The position numbers and the translations under genes are program-made. The notes beneath the pieces were generated by a model that did not search any database, was not told the origin of the DNA, and worked only from the letters and a program-made list of their open reading frames with translations. From Hyphomicrobium methylovorum (GTDB lineage: Bacteria > Pseudomonadota > Alphaproteobacteria > Rhizobiales > Hyphomicrobiaceae), in NCBI RefSeq assembly GCF_013626205.1, contig NZ_QHJE01000001.1, positions 1,488,001 through 1,552,000 on the forward strand: DNA of 64,000 bases. Direction: 5' to 3'. Shown in pieces: positions 16,476 to 25,074 of this stretch. Position 1 is the stretch's first letter. Each line of letters starts with the position of its first letter.

Positions 16476-17564
16476 TCAGGCATCCAAGATGTCTTTGATC
16501 GCGGAGCGGTAGCGATCCTTCCGACTTCTCAGCCCCTGACGGATTTCATCAAAGGAGATTTCCCGATCCATTAGGCGCTCGTAAGTTTCAATTATGCTCG
16601 AAACGCTTGAGAGGATCGAAGCATCTGCTCCCAGCGCGATATGCAGATCCGTCGCGCCGATTTGCTCGGCGAGTGCGTATTTCTTTTGATCGTCTACGGA
16701 GGATTGCGTCGGCGAATCCAGTCGGCTGACGGCAAGCACCGGCGTCCCGTGATTCATCGCGTTGACGGTGAGATGGTAGACGTCGCTTACAATAAAGCGG
16801 CACTTCGGCACGACCTCTAAAGCGCGCGCGAATATCTTTTCCTGCGACACCCTTCGCGTACCGACGCTCCAGGGAACTTCGACCGCTGTCAGACCCGTTC
16901 GCTCGCTGATTTTTTGCACGCCCTCAGCAATATCTGCGACCCCTGATCGAGCGAAACAGTAGCCGAAGCACTCTCTCTCACGCGGATCGACGGACTCCCC
17001 AAACTCCAGGAGAAATGCGGTATCAAGCGCCGAGCGAATGTTATCTCGCGGTGCGCCGCCCGCGGCTTCGACAAGTTCTTTTTCAGAACGCGCTTCGCGC
17101 GGAAGGATCGAGATCGCGCTGTCTGCAAAAGTCTTCAGCGGCTCGAAAAGATTGTGCTCCGCGGTGGCGCTATGCGTTCCAAGGAAGCAATTTCCAATGG
17201 AGGCGATCACCGTGCTGCGGGGTAGCTCCTGCGCAAGCGATAAGTGCAACCGGGTCCAGTTCGAGATCGCATCTTGCTTCGTGCTCGCGTACCCGAATTT
17301 CATCTCGCGGTTTGCGAAGTCACGCGTGCCGTAAATGGGGTTATTCTGGAAATCACCCCAGAATAGCAGGTGCGTAAACTGCGCCAGCTTCGCAGAGGTG
17401 CGACAAACCCGGAATTTCGACGGCAGACGCCATGGCCGTTTCTGAAAATTGATGAGCGTGTGTTCAATATTCCAGGAGTTGAGAACGCTCGAGGCGGCGA
17501 GATCGACGGACAACATGCCCGTGTTTCCAGGATTGAAGGCACATACGATTCCAACTTTCCGCAT
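16476..17564 (-). CDS. Polysaccharide pyruvyl transferase-like protein
   Basis: 362 residues with the GT-B-like pattern of the polysaccharide pyruvyl transferase family: N-terminal VGIVCAFNPGNTGMLSVDLA, a middle AISILPREARSEKELVEAAGG segment and the C-terminal FIVSDVYHLTVNAMNHGTPV, the equivalent of the family's conserved His region. These enzymes place ketal pyruvate on sugars, and relatives act as glycosyltransferases. It is on the opposite strand to the glycosyltransferase (convergent, 12 bases apart) and just downstream of a small ORF. Exact donor and acceptor are unknown. Confidence 0.8.
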   Translation of the reverse strand: MRKVGIVCAFNPGNTGMLSVDLAASSVLNSWNIEHTLINFQKRPWRLPSKFRVCRTSAKLAQFTHLLFWGDFQNNPIYGTRDFANREMKFGYASTKQDAISNWTRLHLSLAQELPRSTVIASIGNCFLGTHSATAEHNLFEPLKTFADSAISILPREARSEKELVEAAGGAPRDNIRSALDTAFLLEFGESVDPRERECFGYCFARSGVADIAEGVQKISERTGLTAVEVPWSVGTRRVSQEKIFARALEVVPKCRFIVSDVYHLTVNAMNHGTPVLAVSRLDSPTQSSVDDQKKYALAEQIGATDLHIALGADASILSSVSSIIETYERLMDREISFDEIRQGLRSRKDRYRSAIKDILDA

Positions 17565-17566
17565 TG

Positions 17567-17803
17567 TCAGTCCAGAATTTCATATGCCCAGGAGCCGGCG
17601 ATGCCCTGTACGCCTAGTTCTATCTTGGGGTCCTGATAGCGGTGATACGCGTCGAGCACCACGAAATGTTGTGAGCTATTCGGCTTAAACGCTAGAGTGC
17701 GACACTGCCGTTCCGTATGAAATTTCTGTCGAACATCAGCTTCCACTGGAAGCGCAAATGATCGGATTGGGCAAATAGCGAGCACAGCTTCCATAACCGC
17801 CAT
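17567..17803 (-). CDS. Small hypothetical protein upstream of the pyruvyl transferase-like gene
   Basis: ATG 17803 (GAGAGG 6-11 bases upstream) opens a 78-residue frame that could extend to 17860. It ends two bases before the pyruvyl transferase-like start, consistent with a coupled pair. The sequence reads like a globular protein (HFVVLDAYHRYQ and GVQGIAGSWAYEILD at the end), but no family is recognised. Its 5' part overlaps the open frame upstream of the PP-loop gene on the other strand, so one of the two may be wrong or decayed. Confidence 0.4.
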   Translation of the reverse strand: MAVMEAVLAICPIRSFALPVEADVRQKFHTERQCRTLAFKPNSSQHFVVLDAYHRYQDPKIELGVQGIAGSWAYEILD

Positions 17804-17906
17804 CCCGCGCCTCTCATGGCCGCGCGCTTCCGTCGAAATTCCGGAACTCGAGCGGACCATATGGTTTGAATGGCGCGGCCCCTCGGACGCTATCGGCCCA
17901 GCGCCC

Positions 17907-18965
17907 GTGAATGCGAATTTCGCACTTTTGGCAGCACTTCCACTTGCGATGGCACGAGGCTGCCCTCTGCATGTGCGCGGTGCGGTCGACTCCCAGCTTC
18001 TTGCGGGCGCGGAGCGGTATACCCAGATATGGGCCCAGTGGCGGCCGGACCGCTACAAAGCCGCGAAAGTCTCGGCCGACAAAGAGACGGAGACGGAACC
18101 GAGACCCACCTCAAGAACGTGGACGTTTCCATTTTCCGGCGGCGTCGACAGCATGTTCTCCATCTTCGCCAATCGCTCGGGCGACGCTGGGCGCGATACG
18201 TGTACTCCTGGAAGCGTCTTCCTAGTACACGGCTTCGACTACGCACTAACAGACACGAAATATTTTCCAACGCTTGAGAGCCGCGTCGCGACGGTAGCGC
18301 GCGCTTTAGATCTTCCCTTTCTCGTCTGCACGACCAACTGGAAAGACTTCTGCGTTCAGTATGAGCTGGATACGCAGCTGGGGCTTGCCGCCATTGGCCA
18401 ATTGCTAAGCGCCAGCCATGAAGGAGTAAACATCGCCGCAGATTTCACGTTTGGCGAAGATCTTGAGATCATGCCCTGGGGCAATAATCAGTACATGACG
18501 CACCTGCTCGGTTCGTCACAGTTTCGCGTTGCCGGCGGCGGCGCGAATACGCGGCGCGTCGACAAGATCGCTTACCTCGCGGCTGTGCCGGAAGCGCTGT
18601 CCATGCTGAGCATCTGCAGAGCGTCGAAGGGTGCGGGCAACCAAATCAACTGCGAGGTCTGCGAGAAGTGCGTTCGCACCGCTATGGGCCTCTATGCGGC
18701 AACGGGCGATGTAAAGCCGACGTTTACGCGGCGCCCGAGTCTTTCCCAGCTCCTGACGGTTGAGAGCCTGTCACAGGTCGAACTGGTGTTCTGGCAAGAT
18801 ATTCTTCGTCAGATACCTCGCGGCGATATCGCGGCGCGGATTGCCGTCAGGCTGCTGCTCATGCGCTCGCGTTTCGGGCTCGGGTTCAACAACATCTTCC
18901 AGCCGCTGGAGAAGAAGTATCTTCGGCCGCTGCACGCGCGGTTCCGTGCTTCACGTGCGCGCTGA
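17907..18965 (+). CDS. QueC-like PP-loop ATPase (adenine nucleotide alpha-hydrolase superfamily)
   Basis: 352 residues from GTG 17907. The PP-loop SGGVDS is at 77-82 and a C-x11-C-x2-C-x2-C set (Cys237, 249, 252, 255) resembles the zinc site of QueC. Such enzymes activate a carboxylate with ATP, often to make an amide, nitrile or thioamide. It is not QueC itself: the protein is much longer and has an N-terminal domain before the PP-loop. The coding signal appears to continue upstream of the GTG (RTIWFEWRGPSDA, ending 17889), but no ATG, GTG or TTG is available there, so the true N-terminus is uncertain. The cluster with ligases and glycosyltransferase suggests a biosynthetic role. Confidence 0.78.
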   Translation: MNANFALLAALPLAMARGCPLHVRGAVDSQLLAGAERYTQIWAQWRPDRYKAAKVSADKETETEPRPTSRTWTFPFSGGVDSMFSIFANRSGDAGRDTCTPGSVFLVHGFDYALTDTKYFPTLESRVATVARALDLPFLVCTTNWKDFCVQYELDTQLGLAAIGQLLSASHEGVNIAADFTFGEDLEIMPWGNNQYMTHLLGSSQFRVAGGGANTRRVDKIAYLAAVPEALSMLSICRASKGAGNQINCEVCEKCVRTAMGLYAATGDVKPTFTRRPSLSQLLTVESLSQVELVFWQDILRQIPRGDIAARIAVRLLLMRSRFGLGFNNIFQPLEKKYLRPLHARFRASRAR

Positions 18966-19377
18966 ACGCGTCTCGCGACTGTCTGGAATTGTACTCACCG
19001 CGACGCATATCAGGTTGCCGATCCAAGATGTGAGTGCGTGCCACGCGCGCTGGCATACTGATGCTATCGACTGCAATCGGGCTTGACGAGTAATCCACAA
19101 ATCAGATTGGTTGGGGATTGCCGACAGCAGCATGTGTGCTGAGTGGTTGTTGCTCCCGGATATACGGGATCAGCCTCTACCCCGAGGTCAATATCGGCGG
19201 CGACAGAACCGAGCCGTCCCCAAATGGTTCTGTTGGAGCGATAAGCTCAAAAGAGAGCGGCCAATGCGCCGCTCTCTTTGCATTTCTGGCGGTCAATTTC
19301 ATTCCCACTGTTGTTCAGGCAGCTCCTTCCGTGAGCGCGCGGCGGATTTCGCTTGCCCTGCAGAGGTCGGCGCGTTC
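18966..19377. other. Intergenic region with two hairpins
   Basis: No convincing gene. Two inverted repeats stand close together: ACAACC-type arm 19203-19210 with 19226-19233, and the strong one at 19250-19279. The region ends at the promoter of the Rrf2 gene. A short non-coding RNA is possible but unsupported beyond the structures. Confidence 0.4.
19250..19279. terminator. Perfect 12-bp hairpin, possible terminator
   Basis: AAAGAGAGCGGC (19250-19261) pairs perfectly with 19268-19279 around a 6-base loop. On the minus strand an A/T-poor sequence follows; on the plus strand only GCATTT follows, so the T-tract is weak. It could end transcription from the PP-loop gene or form the 3' end of a small RNA. 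Confidence 0.5.
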
Positions 19378-19407
19378 TTGACAGTGTCGCATCACGTAAC
19401 ATATAAA
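19378..19407 (+). promoter_or_regulatory. Strong promoter of the Rrf2 gene, predicting a leaderless mRNA
   Basis: Consensus TTGACA (19378-19383), then ATATAA after 17 bases or TATAAA (19402-19407) after 18. The expected start of transcription, 6-7 bases after the -10 box, falls on the ATG at 19413. No Shine-Dalgarno is present. Confidence 0.7.
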
Positions 19408-19412
19408 GTATC

Positions 19413-19877
19413 ATGAAACGAGATAGTCGCTTGTCGGGCGTTCTGCATGTCCTTCTGCACATGGCGGAACAGAAAGGTCCGGTGACTTCCGACGTTCTGG
19501 CCATGGCCATGCAGACAAATCCCGTTGTCGTCCGCCGTGTCATGGCTGGCCTACGCAGCCAAGGCTACGTTCGCTCGGAAAAAGGTCATGGCGGCGGCTG
19601 GCAGATCAATTGCGACCTTTCGAAAGTGACCCTGCGCGACGTCTACGAAGCGCTTGGAGAGCCGTCTCTCATCGCTCTTGGAAATAGGAGCGAGGCGCCG
19701 GGATGCCTCGTGGAGCAAGCTGTGAATGCTGCTCTCAATCAGGCCTTTCAGGATGCCGAAGCGCTTCTGCTGAACCGATTGGGAGACGTCACGCTCGCGA
19801 TGCTCAGCGCTGACTTCCATCGGCGGCTCAAAGCGCGCGGCGGTTCGCAAGAGATCGAGACGGTTCACGCCCCGTGA
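19413..19877 (+). CDS. Rrf2 family transcriptional regulator
   Basis: 154 residues with the Rrf2 winged helix: [14 protein letters not shown], then [40 protein letters not shown], and the family's [11 protein letters not shown] segment. The usual three-Cys iron-sulfur cluster loop is absent; only one Cys is in the corresponding loop (APGCLVEQ), so it more resembles the cluster-free YwnA-like branch and probably senses something other than Fe-S status. It likely controls the methyltransferase 52 bases downstream. The mRNA appears leaderless. Confidence 0.88.
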   Translation: MKRDSRLSGVLHVLLHMAEQKGPVTSDVLAMAMQTNPVVVRRVMAGLRSQGYVRSEKGHGGGWQINCDLSKVTLRDVYEALGEPSLIALGNRSEAPGCLVEQAVNAALNQAFQDAEALLLNRLGDVTLAMLSADFHRRLKARGGSQEIETVHAP

Positions 19878-19929
19878 CGCGCGCCGCGTCAATCCGAGAT
19901 TTGTCCCAATAGCAAAAGGCATCCCGCCC

Positions 19930-20610
19930 ATGGATATCGTTGCGGCATTCTCGAACCCGGAAGCGGCTTCGCAATATGCTGACGGGCCGCCGCGGTTTGT
20001 GCCGGGCCTTGCTGACCTGCATCGCATGGCGACGCTGCTGCTATCCGAGCGCACACCACGCGACGCGCGCGTCCTCGTTTTGGGGGCTGGAGGCGGATTG
20101 GAGTTGCGCGCATTTGCTGAGGCCCGCCCTCATTGGACATTCGACGGCGTCGATCCGGCTCTTGAAATGCTTCAGCAGGCCGAGCGCACGCTTGGCTCCA
20201 TGGCATCGCGCGCGACGCTGCATCACGGCTACATCGACGATGCGCCGCTTGGGCCGTTCGATGCTGCCGCTTGCCTTCTGACTCTGCATTTTCTGGGATA
20301 CGCAGAACGGGTCCGCACGGCACGCGAGATCCGGCGGCGCATGAGCCCAGGCGCGCCGCTTGTGGTGGCCCACTCAAGTTTTCCGCAGCGAGATGAAGAA
20401 CGCGGCGCTTGGCTATCGCGCTATGCCGAGTTTGCAATTGCTTCGGGAACAGACCCGGAAAAGGCAAACAAGGCGCGCTCTATGGTGGCCGCCCATCTTG
20501 AAGTGATGACGCCGGAGCAAGACGAGGAGATCCTGCGCGAAGCTGGGTTCTCGAACGTCAGCTTGTTTTACGCAGCATTGACGTGGCGTGGCTGGGTCGC
20601 GAATGCGTGA
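19930..20610 (+). CDS. Class I SAM-dependent methyltransferase
   Basis: 226 residues. The SAM motif I is VLVLGAGGGLELRAFAE (54-70 region), followed by the acidic FDGVDPALEMLQQAE motif and FDAAACLLTLHFLG. The substrate cannot be told; small-molecule methyltransferases of this type are common. It follows the Rrf2 regulator in the same direction and probably forms a regulator-target pair with it. The gene ends at a strong terminator shared with nrdB. Confidence 0.85.
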   Translation: MDIVAAFSNPEAASQYADGPPRFVPGLADLHRMATLLLSERTPRDARVLVLGAGGGLELRAFAEARPHWTFDGVDPALEMLQQAERTLGSMASRATLHHGYIDDAPLGPFDAAACLLTLHFLGYAERVRTAREIRRRMSPGAPLVVAHSSFPQRDEERGAWLSRYAEFAIASGTDPEKANKARSMVAAHLEVMTPEQDEEILREAGFSNVSLFYAALTWRGWVANA

Positions 20611-20612
20611 CG

Positions 20613-20655
20613 CTGGATCCCCAGACGCGAACAGCATCTGGGGATCCAGCTTTTT
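20613..20655. terminator. Bidirectional intrinsic terminator between methyltransferase and nrdB
   Basis: CTGGATCCCCAGA (20613-20625) pairs perfectly over 13 bases with 20637-20649; an 11-base loop and CTTTTT follow on the plus strand. It lies between two convergent genes and can serve both. Confidence 0.9.
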
Positions 20656-20658
20656 AAC

Positions 20659-21783
20659 TCAGTCCCAGCTCAATGCGCCGCCGTTTTGATATTCAATGAC
20701 GCGCGTTTCGAAGAAGTTCTTTTCCTTCTTCAAATCCATTGCCTCGGACATCCACGGGAAGGGATTCTCGCGATCCTTGAAGACCGGTGCGAGGCCAAGC
20801 TGAGCGCACCGGCGGTTGGCGATGAACTCCATATACTGCTCTGTTAGTGCTGCGTTGAGACCGAGCAAGCCGCTCGGCATCGTATCGCGCCCGTAAGCGG
20901 CTTCGAGTTGCGCCGCATCGTGCAGCATACCGCGAACTTCGTCCTGAAATGTCTTCGTCCAGAGATGCGAATTTTCCGCCTTGATCTGGTTGATGACATC
21001 GATGCCGAAGTTCAGATGAATGCTCTCATCGCGCAGGATGTATTGGTATTGCTCGGCGATGCCGACCATCTTGTTGCGCCGACCGAGCGATAAGATCTGT
21101 GCGAAGCCGGTATAAAACCACATCCCCTCAAACACGACGTAGAAGGCAACGAGATCGCGGAGGAAAGCCTGATCCGTTTCCTTTGTTCCGGTCTGGAACG
21201 TCGGATCATCGAGGTGCTTGGTGTAAGCGAGCGCCCAGGCTGCCTTGTCCGTGATCGACGGCACTTCGCGGTACATGTTGAACAGCTCGCCTTCATCGAG
21301 GCCAAGGCTTTCAACGATGTACTGGAATGTGTGCGTATGCACGGCCTCCTCGAATGACTGACGCAACAGATACTGGCGGCATTCGGGGTTTGTCAGATGC
21401 CGATAGATCGCCAGCACGATGTTGTTGGCGACGAGCGACTCTGAGGCGGCGAAGAAACCGAGATTGCGCTTGACCATGCGACGCTCATCTTCAGTGAGCC
21501 CGTCTTTGGATTTCCAAAGCGCGATATCGGCCTGCATCGATACTTCGGTCGGCATCCAATGATTGTTGCAGCCGGCCAGGTATTTCTCCCATGCCCAGCG
21601 ATATTTCAGCGGCAGAAGCTGATTGACGTCAGCGCGTGCATTGATCATCGCCTTATCGTCAACGCGAACGCGCTCGCCGCTGCGATCGATGTTTCCTAAT
21701 CCCGTTGCATCGTCCTGCGGAATGATGCGTGCCGGCATACGAGTCGAGGGCAAATTTGCGGCTGGCTCTGACCAGTCGAGCAT
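20659..21783 (-). CDS. nrdB: Ribonucleotide reductase beta subunit, class Ic type (no radical Tyr)
   Basis: 374 residues. With NrdA it makes deoxyribonucleotides from ribonucleoside diphosphates. The metal ligands are visible: Glu115 ([12 protein letters not shown]), Glu146 and His149 ([10 protein letters not shown]), Glu219 (FYVVFEG), Glu253 and His256 ([10 protein letters not shown]). Two features depart from standard class Ia: Phe153 occupies the position four residues after the first ligand His, where the radical Tyr normally sits, and the first ligand is Glu where class Ia has Asp. Both are hallmarks of the Chlamydia-type class Ic subunit with a Mn/Fe cofactor. It lies 42 bases downstream of nrdA. 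Confidence 0.93.
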   Translation of the reverse strand: MLDWSEPAANLPSTRMPARIIPQDDATGLGNIDRSGERVRVDDKAMINARADVNQLLPLKYRWAWEKYLAGCNNHWMPTEVSMQADIALWKSKDGLTEDERRMVKRNLGFFAASESLVANNIVLAIYRHLTNPECRQYLLRQSFEEAVHTHTFQYIVESLGLDEGELFNMYREVPSITDKAAWALAYTKHLDDPTFQTGTKETDQAFLRDLVAFYVVFEGMWFYTGFAQILSLGRRNKMVGIAEQYQYILRDESIHLNFGIDVINQIKAENSHLWTKTFQDEVRGMLHDAAQLEAAYGRDTMPSGLLGLNAALTEQYMEFIANRRCAQLGLAPVFKDRENPFPWMSEAMDLKKEKNFFETRVIEYQNGGALSWD

Positions 21784-21824
21784 GTGACGTCTCCGTTTCG
21801 AAATTCAGATTTTAAAAGCGAAAG

Positions 21825-24698
21825 TTATTGGCAGGCTTCGCAGGTTGGATCGTCGATCGAGCAGGCTTTTCCGCTCATCGAATTGTTGTCCGCAGGAGCC
21901 GAATAAAGGACGGAACTGGCGACGGCGTTGAGCTTTCCGTCCGTCCGCTTCAGCGTCGATTTCTCGACATGCGTGGCAGATTGCGACCTGAGGTAATACG
22001 TGGTCTTCAATCCGCGCTCCCACGCCAAGCGGTAGAGCGCATCGAGCTTCCGTCCGTTCGGCGCCGCGATGTAAAGATTTAGCGATTGGCCTTGGTCGAT
22101 CCATTTCTGTCGGCGCGCGGCGGCATCGACGAGCCAGTGCGAATCGATCTCGAACGCCGTCGCGTAAAGGGCCTTTAGGTCATCCGGCACGCGGTCGATC
22201 GATCCGAGCGAGCCGTCGAAATACTTGAGATCTGCAACCATCACCTCGTCCCACAAGCCGCGCGCCTTAAGATCCCGCACGAGAATGGGATTCACGACGG
22301 TGAAATCGCCGGACATATTCGACTTGACGTACAAGTTGCGAAACGCGGGCTCGATCGATTGCGCCACGCCGCAGATGTTCGAGATCGTAGCCGTCGGCGC
22401 GATCGCCATCGTGTTGGAATTACGCATACCAATCGTGCGCACGCGTTCACGCAGCGTTGCCCAATCGAGCGTCGACGAGGTGTCGATACGGATATCCGGG
22501 CCGCGCGCAGCCTTCAGCAACTCGATCGAGTCGATCGGCAACACGCCCTGGCTCCAGAGCGAACCATCGAACGAGGGATAACGGCCACGTTCGGCGGCGA
22601 GATCGACGGACGAGGAAATCGCGTGGAAGCTGATTGCTTCCATGCTGATATCCGCGAAGTCCACTGCCTCGTCGGACCCGTAGGCAATCTGCATCGTTTG
22701 GATGGCATCCTGGAAGCCCATCATGCCAAGCCCCACCGGACGGTGACGCAGGTTCGAGCGCCGGGCTTCCGGGATCGTGTAGAAATTGATGTCGATGACG
22801 TTGTCGAGCATGCGCATCGCGGTTTTCACCGTGCGGGCAAGCTTCTCGCGGTCGAGTCCATCAGCGGTAACGTGCGCTGCGAGATTGACAGAACCGAGAT
22901 TGCAGACAGCAACTTCATCATTCGATGTGTTGAGCGTGATCTCAGTGCAGAGGTTCGAAGAATGCACAACGCCGCAATGCTGCTGCGGCGAACGCAGGTT
23001 GCATGGGTCTTTGAACGTGATCCACGGATGCCCCGTCTCGAATAGCATCGTCAGCATGCGCCGCCAGAGGTCGACAGCGCGAACGCGCCGGGCGACCTTC
23101 ATTTCCATGCGCTCGGCTTTTGCTTCGTACGCCTCATAGCGCTCAGCGAATGCCGTGCCATAGAGGTCGTGCAGATCCGGCACTTCGTCCGGCGAGAACA
23201 GTGTCCACTGCCCGTCCTCGGCAACGCGCTGCATGAAGAGATCGGGAATCCAGTGCGCCGTGTTCATGTCATGCGTGCGCCGCCGGTCGTCTCCGGTGTT
23301 CTTACGCAGATCGAGAAACTCTTCGATATCGATGTGCCACGTTTCGAGATACGCGCAGACTGCGCCTTTGCGCTTGCCGCCCTGGTTGACGGCGATCGCC
23401 GTATCGTTTGCAACTTTCAGGAACGGGACGACGCCCTGGCTTTCCCCGTTGGTGCCTTTGATGTGAGCGCCTAGCCCGCGGACGCGCGACCAGTCATTCC
23501 CGAGGCCGCCGGAGTACTTCGCAAGGAGCGCGTTGTCCTTGATCGATTTGAAGATACCGTCGAGATCATCTGGCACCGACGTCAGGAAGCAGGACGACAG
23601 TTGCGGACGCGGCGTCCCCGCATTGAACAGTGTCGGCGTCGAGCACATGAAGTCGAACGACGAAATCAGATTGTAGAATTCGATTGCCTTGGCTTCGCGG
23701 TCGATCTCTCGCAGAGCCAGGCCCATCGCAACGCGCATGAAAAAGGCTTGCGGAAGCTCGAAGCGGATCCCGTTCGTCTGCAGGAAATAACGGTCATAAA
23801 GAGTCTGCAAACCGAGGTACTGGAAGATCGCGTCCCGCTCGGGTTTCAGGGCGCTGCTGATGCGCTCCAGATCGAAGCGTGCGAGTTCCGGATCGAGCAA
23901 ATCCGCGGCGATACCTTTCGCAATGAATGCTTTGAAATATTCAGGATAGCGTTCGCCCATCTCGGATTGGCGTGCTTCGTCCACGCGGCCGGCAATGAAC
24001 GAGAGAGCTTCGCGGCGCAGCTTGTCCATCAAGAGACGCGCTGTGACGTATGTATAGTTCGGCTCGGTTTCGATCAACGTTCGCGCGGCCAGAACCGGAG
24101 CATCGGCCAGTTCGTCGAGCGTAATTCCATCATAGAGATTGCGCTGCGTTTCGGTGAGCACGGCATCTGCAGAGATGTCTTCCAGACCTTCGCAGGACTC
24201 TCCGATGAGCTTTTGCAAACGCGCGCCATCAAGCGGCGACAGGCTTCCGTCCTTCGCTTTGACATTGATCGCGGGCACGGCGGGGGTCTGCGCCATGGCC
24301 AGCTCGGCCGCGCGCTCCCGCTTGCGATCCTCGCGATACAGAACATAGGCGCGCGCAACTTTGTGATGCTCGCCGCGCATCAAAGCGAGTTCGACCTGGT
24401 CCTGAACTTCTTCGATATGGAACGTGCGTTCCTGCGCGCTGCGCCGGGTCAATGCGGCGACGATCTGGCTCGTCAATCCTTCGACTGTCTCGTGGACACG
24501 TCGCGATGCAGCCGCGCGTCCGCCTTCGACGGCGAGAAATGCTTTCGTTAGAGCGACAGAAATTTTGCTGGCATCAAATGGTGTCACGCTGCCGTTGCGG
24601 CGGATCACTTGAAAGGCAGAACCGGATGCCGCTTTAGAAGGGCTGGTGCCGGAAGAAGAGTCGACGTGTGAGCTTCGTGCTTCAATTGTATAAGACAT
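21825..24698 (-). CDS. nrdA: Ribonucleotide reductase alpha subunit NrdA
   Basis: 957 residues from ATG 24698 (AGGGG 8 bases upstream; a TTG two codons earlier is also in frame). N-terminal ATP-cone (about 30-130: VIRRNGSVTPFDASKISVAL), a second cone-like segment (about 145-235), then the catalytic barrel with SSCFLTSVPDD, NLCTEITLN, VCNLGSVNL and a C-terminal redox tail ending CEACQ. It reduces NDPs using the radical made by NrdB. The message has a cobalamin riboswitch in its leader and NrdR-like boxes further upstream, so both dNTP status and adenosylcobalamin should set its level. Confidence 0.95.
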   Translation of the reverse strand: MSYTIEARSSHVDSSSGTSPSKAASGSAFQVIRRNGSVTPFDASKISVALTKAFLAVEGGRAAASRRVHETVEGLTSQIVAALTRRSAQERTFHIEEVQDQVELALMRGEHHKVARAYVLYREDRKRERAAELAMAQTPAVPAINVKAKDGSLSPLDGARLQKLIGESCEGLEDISADAVLTETQRNLYDGITLDELADAPVLAARTLIETEPNYTYVTARLLMDKLRREALSFIAGRVDEARQSEMGERYPEYFKAFIAKGIAADLLDPELARFDLERISSALKPERDAIFQYLGLQTLYDRYFLQTNGIRFELPQAFFMRVAMGLALREIDREAKAIEFYNLISSFDFMCSTPTLFNAGTPRPQLSSCFLTSVPDDLDGIFKSIKDNALLAKYSGGLGNDWSRVRGLGAHIKGTNGESQGVVPFLKVANDTAIAVNQGGKRKGAVCAYLETWHIDIEEFLDLRKNTGDDRRRTHDMNTAHWIPDLFMQRVAEDGQWTLFSPDEVPDLHDLYGTAFAERYEAYEAKAERMEMKVARRVRAVDLWRRMLTMLFETGHPWITFKDPCNLRSPQQHCGVVHSSNLCTEITLNTSNDEVAVCNLGSVNLAAHVTADGLDREKLARTVKTAMRMLDNVIDINFYTIPEARRSNLRHRPVGLGMMGFQDAIQTMQIAYGSDEAVDFADISMEAISFHAISSSVDLAAERGRYPSFDGSLWSQGVLPIDSIELLKAARGPDIRIDTSSTLDWATLRERVRTIGMRNSNTMAIAPTATISNICGVAQSIEPAFRNLYVKSNMSGDFTVVNPILVRDLKARGLWDEVMVADLKYFDGSLGSIDRVPDDLKALYATAFEIDSHWLVDAAARRQKWIDQGQSLNLYIAAPNGRKLDALYRLAWERGLKTTYYLRSQSATHVEKSTLKRTDGKLNAVASSVLYSAPADNNSMSGKACSIDDPTCEACQ

Positions 24699-24705
24699 CG
24701 GCAAA

Positions 24706-24722
24706 CCCCTGAAAGATAGGGG
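24706..24722 (-). promoter_or_regulatory. Small hairpin covering the nrdA Shine-Dalgarno
   Basis: CCCCT (24722-24718 on the minus strand) can pair with AGGGG (24710-24706), the ribosome site of nrdA, around a 7-base loop. This may be the expression platform of the upstream riboswitch, or part of it, acting on translation. Confidence 0.45.
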
Positions 24723-24821
24723 GCTTGGGTCGAATGGTACGCGCGCTCATCCTCGCGCACATGCACGGGAATAAACCAATCCACCGGGACACCCCGCCCG
24801 CGGACGAAAAAACCGTTGTCA

Positions 24822-24983
24822 AAGGCAGGTCTCCTGGCTCGCGGGTCATCGCCGCCTGTCTGTCCTTCCCGACGCATAAGCATCAGTGGCACTCTTCGAC
24901 AGACGACTCGCCGCTCACAGTTGCGGGGGCAGCCCCGGGATTACGCCCCCATAAAGGAGATGCGCACCGGGTTCCCTCTTAGC
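24822..24983 (-). promoter_or_regulatory. Cobalamin (AdoCbl-type) riboswitch in the nrdA leader
   Basis: On the minus strand the element has the conserved B12 box GCCAGGAGACCTGCC (24838-24824), the core CCCGCAACTGTGAGCGG region near 24925-24905, a GCCACTG segment near 24893 and the 5' CCGGTGCGC arm near 24970. These appear in the standard order of a cobalamin riboswitch. It lies about 125 bases before nrdA. Cobalamin binding normally lowers expression, here of the cobalamin-independent reductase. Confidence 0.93.
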
Positions 24984-25043
24984 GCCGAGCGTTGAAACTC
25001 AGCGACCCATGACGACGCCTATAAAGGGCTGATTCGGAGTGCA

Positions 25044-25059
25044 CTCCAAGATGTTGTGT
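25044..25059 (-). promoter_or_regulatory. NrdR-like box, proximal
   Basis: CTCCAAGATGTTGTGT matches 12 of 16 positions of the known NrdR consensus ACACWAWATVTWGTGT. With the second box it has the usual three-helical-turn spacing (31 bases start to start). Confidence 0.6.
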
Positions 25060-25074
25060 GCCAGATCACGATAA

